Source: Sorghum bicolor
Lineage: Eukaryota > Streptophyta > Magnoliopsida > Poales > Poaceae
Assembly: GCF_000003195.3 (NCBI RefSeq)
Contig: NC_012871.2
Coordinates: forward strand, 2,033,997 to 2,097,996
Length of the DNA stretch: 64,000 nt
Direction: 5' to 3'
The translations under genes were made by a program, and so were the position numbers. The notes beneath the pieces are model-generated. The model did no database searches. It saw only the letters and a list, made by a program, of their open reading frames with translations, and was not told where the DNA came from. Position 1 is the first letter of the stretch; the number at the start of each line of letters is the position of its first letter. Positions 59,268-64,000 of this stretch are shown here, in pieces.

Positions 59268-60798
59268 TAACATAAAAATTTTGATGCAACGATTCTGATT
59301 AAGAGGTGTATATATATAGTTGTAAAGTGTTGTTATTCTCTTTCAGATATTGATGAGTGCCTTTATGATAATGCGAACAATTGCACGGCCAGAGGGGCCA
59401 TGATTTGCGAGAATACACAGGGAAGCTATAGATGTTTATGTCCACAGGGAAAAACAATGGCGAATGGCAAGTGCATGGCAAGGTCCTTATCTCCAGGTCA
59501 GCCATATGCTTTAGACTGTGTTAACTAGCTGCACAAGCTAGCACAGCTACTGCAACCCGCAAGGAACTGGTAACAACATTGTTTGCTTCTGTATTTTGAT
59601 TTCAGGTATAAGCATCGCGATAGGTGTTGGTAGTGGCACAGTCCTTCTGCTCCTGGTTCTCTTTGGGATCATCATTACCCGAAAACATAAACAATTGAAG
59701 ACTAAAAGATTGAAACAAAAGTTCTTCAAGCAAAACCGTGGACAGCTATTGCAGCAGTTGGTTGGTCAAAGGGCGGACATTGCGGAAAGGATGATCATAC
59801 CTTTGGAGGAGCTTGAGAAGGCGACAAACAAGTTTGATAAAGCTCGTAAGCTCGGTGATGGCGGGCACGGTACTGTGTACAAAGGCATCCTATCGGACCT
59901 CCATGTCGTTGCTATCAAGAAGTCAAAGATTGCAGTTCAAAGAGAGATCGATGAGTTCATCAACGAGGTTGCCATCTTGTCACAAATAAGCCACATAAAT
60001 GTTGTGAAGCTCTTTGGGTGTTGTCTAGAGACAGAGGTGCCTTTGCTTGTCTATGAGTTTGTTTCCAATCGTACCCTGTACCACCACCTTCATGTCACGG
60101 AACCAAAATCATTGGCATGGAACGATAGGTTGAGGATCGCGACAGAGATAGCCAAAGCTATTGCCTATCTTCATTCGGCTGTTTCAATCCCTATAATCCA
60201 TAGAGATATCAAGTCCACAAATATACTTCTCGATGATACTCTAACATCAAAGGTATCAGATTTTGGAGCTTCAAGACACATTCCATTTGATCGGACAGGA
60301 ATAACAACCAAGGTGCAAGGAACAATAGGATACATGGATCCTACATACTACTACACGAGACGGCTCACTGATAAGAGTGATGTTTACAGCTTTGGAGTTG
60401 TTCTAATTGAATTGCTTACTAGGAAGAAGCCATTTTCATATGTGTCCTCAGAGGAAGAAGGCCTTATTGCACATTTCATTGACCGACTTGAATCAGGTAG
60501 ACTGACTGAAATATTAGATTGGCAAGTAATCAAGGAGGGAGGGAAACAGGTTGAACAAGTTGCTATATTAGCCGCGACATGTGTGAAAATGAATCCAGAC
60601 CAGCGACCAACCATGAGACAAGTGGAGATGGCACTCGAATCCATTCAATCAATGGAGCAAGTTTTGGACAATGTTGCAGGGGAGAAATTGGTGGCTAGTA
60701 TTAGAAGATCTCACCTTGAAAGAAGAAGCGTTCAGGACATGACTAGGCAGTATAGCTTGGAAGAAGAGTACTTACTGTCCTCAAGGTACCCTCGGTAG

Positions 60799-61581
60799 TC
60801 GGTAGTTTTGCAATAAGGTCATGGAAAGGAGAAAGACATGCAGCTCTATAGAGCACAAAACAAATTATTTCCTATCAAGACAGGAAGTAATTCATAGCTT
60901 GTACCAGTATCGCACTTGCATTTTCTATTTACCCCTCACCATAAAACTGATGTGAGATGCAGTCCATCAGCCTCTCGTGGCGATCCATTATATCACCATG
61001 GCTCAGACAAATCTAACTAAGCTGTTCTGAAGAATTCAGCAACCATATATATATAAGTAAAAGATTTGATTTGTCCTATGAAACCGACGTTCAACTCATA
61101 CATGCATGTAGCATCAAGTTTTCTGCTTGGCTGAACAGTGACCGAAGGTTTGTTTCTTCATGGACCTTCCCAGTTCCCATCGTGTTCATTCATCTGAAAT
61201 GCAGCATGCGCGTTGCACACCGTCCACCGGTCTGGCCATATGGGTAGTGCCGCGCGTGCCCCCCTGGCCGACCTCACCAGCGGCGGCGGATCGTCAGCAC
61301 ACGCGCAGGTCGCAGCCTGTTTAGCCCAATGGTGAAGCTAGAATTTGAATCTTTTGTATTCCTTTGCTGGTGTCTGGTGGGCCGTCGCACAGTGTTGCCT
61401 CTAATTTCATGACCAAGGTGCGCCCTCGCCGGTCGCCATGTAGGCGTAGCGTAGAATTGACACTTATTGTTTAGGTCATTTTTCATGTTTACCATCAACA
61501 GCGTGCTCCGTTGGGACGGCCATCAATCCACCATGACCGAGGCTCTCATACCTTCACTGTAACCGCCATGCTACCACATTA
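60799..61581. other. WAK 3' flank
   Basis: Probable 3' UTR in the first few hundred bases, then unassigned sequence. No gene supported. Confidence 0.45.
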
Positions 61582-61787
61582 GGGCACTCACAATGCAAGA
61601 CTCTATCATAGAGTCCAAGACAATTCATTATATATTATTTATGGTATTTTGCTGATGTGGCAGCATATTTATTGTAGAAAGAGGTAGAAAAAATAAGACT
61701 CCAAGTCTTATTTAGACTCTAAGTCTACATTGTTCGAGGTAATAAATAACTTTAAACACTATGATAGAGTCTGCATTGTGAGTGCCC
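61582..61787. mobile_element. Tourist-like MITE, 206 bp (GGGCACTCACAATG termini)
   Basis: Inverted termini GGGCACTCACAATGCA and TGCATTGTGAGTGCCC extend into GACTCTATCATAG and its inverse, about 30 bp in total. TTA lies on both sides (61579-61581, 61788-61790). A different subfamily from the GGCCTTG elements. Confidence 0.92.
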
Positions 61788-62847
61788 TTAGCAGCCATAA
61801 CCACCACTATGACACCAACTCCCTACTCCACTCGAATGGGAAGGGTACGACACCCATTCTAGGAAGGTACGAGATGAACAGGGACTAGTACGACTCTGAA
61901 ATGTGGCACCAGGAAGCGAAAAAGACTACATGACCTCGCCCGAGACCTCCAACTACGCCTGAGCCTCCTATTTGTCCCGAATTTAAAGGAAGAAGGTGTA
62001 CCCTAAAGACTACTTTTTCCATTTAACTGTTCTCAGCACATATAAAAGGGACATGGGAGATCTCATGAAGGCGACATCGGGGATACACGAACACAACATT
62101 CGTCGTTACATCATCTAGTGATACACTCACTGCCACGCACAAGACTTGGGAACCCTTTCCCTCTCTCGAACAACTTGTAACCCCTACTGCAAGCCCACTG
62201 GCCAAGAGCAAACGAGTCGTGCTTAGCACTAGAAGTATGGACCTGCCCAAGGGCTCAAACTAGTATAAACCTTTTGTCATCTTATCCATCATCCAGGCCT
62301 CAGACGCGCAAAGCACAAATTTACTCGTCGGTTAGGCTCTCGGCCAAATTACCCGTCGACAATATCCATGGTCCATACTCCATACCATACATAATACACT
62401 CATAATCTATTACTAATCATGCATACATCCATTCAAAACAAAATAATAGAGTCATAACAATCCCAAGTTTATCTAATAATCAACCAATTGTGAAGTGCTC
62501 ATGGCCAGCAACATTGGCTCGTTATGCTCGCGAGCTAGCTCGAGCAAGCCAGTGAGCCGGCTCGATAACGACATGAGCTAAAATGCTAGATTAGCTCGTT
62601 CAAAAATATAAGTGAGCTGAGCCAAACCACTAATTAGCTGAGTCGAGTGAGCTACCGAGCTGTGAGCTTTTCGTTCAGCCCTAATATATCCCATGCACAT
62701 TACTAAAAACATGTGCGGTAACATGCTAAGCACCTAGATGAACACCATGAGGGACAACAAAGGATTCACTTGCAATTTGCCTGAACATGCGACACTTGGG
62801 AGGACTCATGAAGGAGTTACATGTTATCCAATGTGTGAGTTGTAGCC
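61788..62847. other. Unassigned, possibly retroelement-derived
   Basis: The stretch near 62260-62360 (TATAAACC, 'CTCGTCGGTTAGGCTCTCGGCC', ending GTCGACA) resembles the end of a grass LTR, but the partner LTR is not seen. Around 62520-62660, GAGCT/AGCTC words are over-represented. No gene seen. Confidence 0.35.
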
Positions 62848-63309
62848 TGTGGGGGTATAAACCCCTATACCCTTACGGCCAGACTTAGGCCAGGAGGCTT
62901 GGCCCATTACGAGACAAGTTCGAGGCTTGATCCGGCAGCTCGGAGTTTCGCGCAAGGAAACAAGACGTGGAGATCAAGCAGGATTCTAGTCGGTTAGAAT
63001 AGGAATTGATATCGAACTATCTATGGCAATTGTAACCGACTAGGATTAGCTTCTAGATCTGTAACCCTGCCCTCCGGACTATATAAGGAGAGGCAAGGGA
63101 CCCCCCTAGGACATCATATTCTCTCAACACAAATCAATACAACCAGACGCAGGACGTAGGTATTACGCCAACTCGGCGGCTGAACCTGGATAAAAAGCTT
63201 GTCCGTGTCTTGCGTCACCATCGAGTTCGTAGTTTGCGCACCGTCTACCGATAAACTACTACCGTGGGTATACCCCAAGGTAGACTGCCGACTAGCTTTC
63301 GTCGATAGT
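62848..63309 (+). mobile_element. 5' LTR of an LTR retrotransposon
   Basis: Starts TGTGGGGGTATAAACCCC, contains a promoter box CTATATAAGGAG (63079-63090), and ends ...TTTCGTCGATA just before a primer-site-like TGGCGCGCCAGG. A gag-like frame follows. The partner LTR would lie beyond the window. Ty3-gypsy is likely but not proven, as no pol is in view. Confidence 0.7.
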
Positions 63310-63327
63310 GGCGCGCCAGGTAGGGGT
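63310..63327 (+). other. Primer binding site of the retrotransposon
   Basis: TGGCGCGCCAGGTAGGGG follows the LTR end; TGG is the complement of the tRNA 3' CCA. The tRNA is not identified. Confidence 0.65.
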
Positions 63328-63356
63328 TGTGCGTACAACTTCTCCGGTGAACAAGA

Positions 63357-64000
63357 TGGTCATTGTTCCAGCTTCCGCGACCGTGCCTGAAGGCCTCACG
63401 CTCACCGTCGGCCAGATCACGTGGACGATGCACGGCGGCGGTCTCGTGACCACGGTTTCGGAAGGAACCCAGATCCAATCTGGGATGACGGCGGCGTCGG
63501 TTCCGACCACACGGATGCTGGCACCGAGCACCCGACCACCGCTCCCGCGCTACAAGGGAAAGAAGATCGACGGCTTGGATCTTCTCCGAGCACTTGATCG
63601 CGCTGATTCCAAGCTTCTCGAAGCTTCCCAGCTAGTAGATGGGATCTTACGTCGACCTGACCAAGCCGCACCAACGGATTTTTTCAACTCCTACCGGCCA
63701 ACTCGTGTCATCACACACGAACAGCTGGGGACGACTCTTACGATAACCTCCATCCCCTTAGGACGGTCCGTCAAGATCAAGGCTGATCCGGAGGAAGGGT
63801 ATCTTTGCAGTCTGAACAACTCGGCCTCTCTCTACTCACGGCACGTCCAATCCCTTTTCAACGAGGCGGGTTGGCTGCCAAAGTGGAACGGTCGACTAGC
63901 TCATCACTACGTCAACGTGGTGACGGTCCGAGAACTACGGGACGGCCAGGCTTCCAGCACAAATTCGAGCATTGGTTCCGTTCTCACTGAAGTCATAAAC
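63357..64000 (+). CDS. gag-like polyprotein, N-terminal part, runs off the window
   Basis: Open from ATG 63357 through the last base, at least 214 codons. It begins MVIVPASATVPEGLTLTVG and later has LPRYKGKKIDGLDLL and LFNEAGWLPKWNG. No domain can be named with confidence from this part. Its position 30 bases after the primer site identifies it as gag. It has no stop or frameshift in view, so the element may be young. Confidence 0.7.

Larger units (their letters stand above)
55217..60798 (+). pseudogene. Wall-associated receptor kinase (WAK), disrupted
   Basis: Exons: ~55217-55698, 58323-58998, 59347-59496 and 59606-60798, joined by GT-AG introns with consistent phases. Product order: signal peptide, GUB_WAK pectin-binding domain (CGDVDIPYPFGIG, then CSFGSGCC), EGF, calcium-binding EGF starting DIDEC, transmembrane segment (VLLLLVLFGIII), and a serine/threonine kinase with GDGGHGTVYKG, VAIKKS, HRDIKSTN, DFGASR and GTIGYMDP, all catalytic residues present (RD type). 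WAKs sit in the plasma membrane, bind pectin and signal in growth and defence. Breaks: the only suitable ATG (55217) runs to TAG at 55289 while the ectodomain lies in another frame with no ATG, a net 1-nt shift; and a Tourist element in exon 2 puts an immediate stop in frame. The kinase exon is intact, so decay is recent, or alternative transcripts may exist. Confidence 0.88.

Noticed and set aside
1..64000. tRNA, rRNA or known microRNA genes
   Set aside because: Reading for TTCGA-arm motifs and familiar conserved plant miRNA sequences gave no convincing match. A covariance search (tRNAscan, Infernal) would be decisive and was not possible here.

Overview
The window is plant nuclear DNA from a grass, most likely an Andropogoneae grass such as Sorghum. 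The evidence is GT-AG multi-exon genes, a two-AP2-domain gene with its 9-nt microexon, a cereal-type F-box cluster, a wall-associated kinase gene, and many copies of the short Tourist-type element with GGCCTTGTTTAGTT termini that is abundant in sorghum and its relatives. Species and chromosome are inferred; no marker sequence fixes them.

Layout. 1-1.5 kb: an inverted, decayed copy of the 3' part of an F-box locus. 2.07-3.58 kb (+): a two-exon gene for a protein with two RRM domains. 3.6-29.6 kb: about 26 kb without a convincing protein gene, holding microsatellites and a dense set of small DNA transposons (Tourist, Stowaway, hAT, CACTA), several nested or back to back. 29.63-34.73 kb (+): a nine-exon AINTEGUMENTA-like/PLETHORA-type transcription factor. 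35.2-37.9 kb: a tandem duplication whose first unit carries a LINE fragment (itself hit by a GC-rich element) and a hAT-like element. 38.94-41.40 kb (-): a complete five-exon cellulose synthase-like C (CSLC) gene. 43.2-47.4 kb (-): a unit with a decayed F-box fragment and an intact single-exon F-box gene. 47.9-53.9 kb: a decayed tandem copy of that unit, interrupted by an internally deleted Ty1-copia element. 55.2-60.8 kb (+): a wall-associated receptor kinase (WAK) locus with a signal-peptide frameshift and a Tourist element in an ectodomain exon. 62.85-64 kb: the 5' LTR and start of gag of an LTR retrotransposon that runs off the right edge.

The genes do not form a pathway or operon. The RRM gene, the AIL/PLT gene, CSLC (xyloglucan backbone synthesis in the Golgi), the F-box gene (SCF substrate adaptor) and WAK are independent loci. 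The most informative structure is genomic: F-box-locus duplications in opposite orientation about 42 kb apart bracket the RRM, AIL and CSLC genes, and several insertions can be read precisely because target-site duplications or unoccupied paralogous sites are preserved. I found no clear evidence of a new biochemical system. The best candidates for something undescribed are a head-to-head Tourist hairpin (17.2-17.6 kb), a GC-rich element with an 11-bp perfect TIR and 10-bp target duplication (35.76-36.01 kb), and the exonic transposon insertion in WAK.
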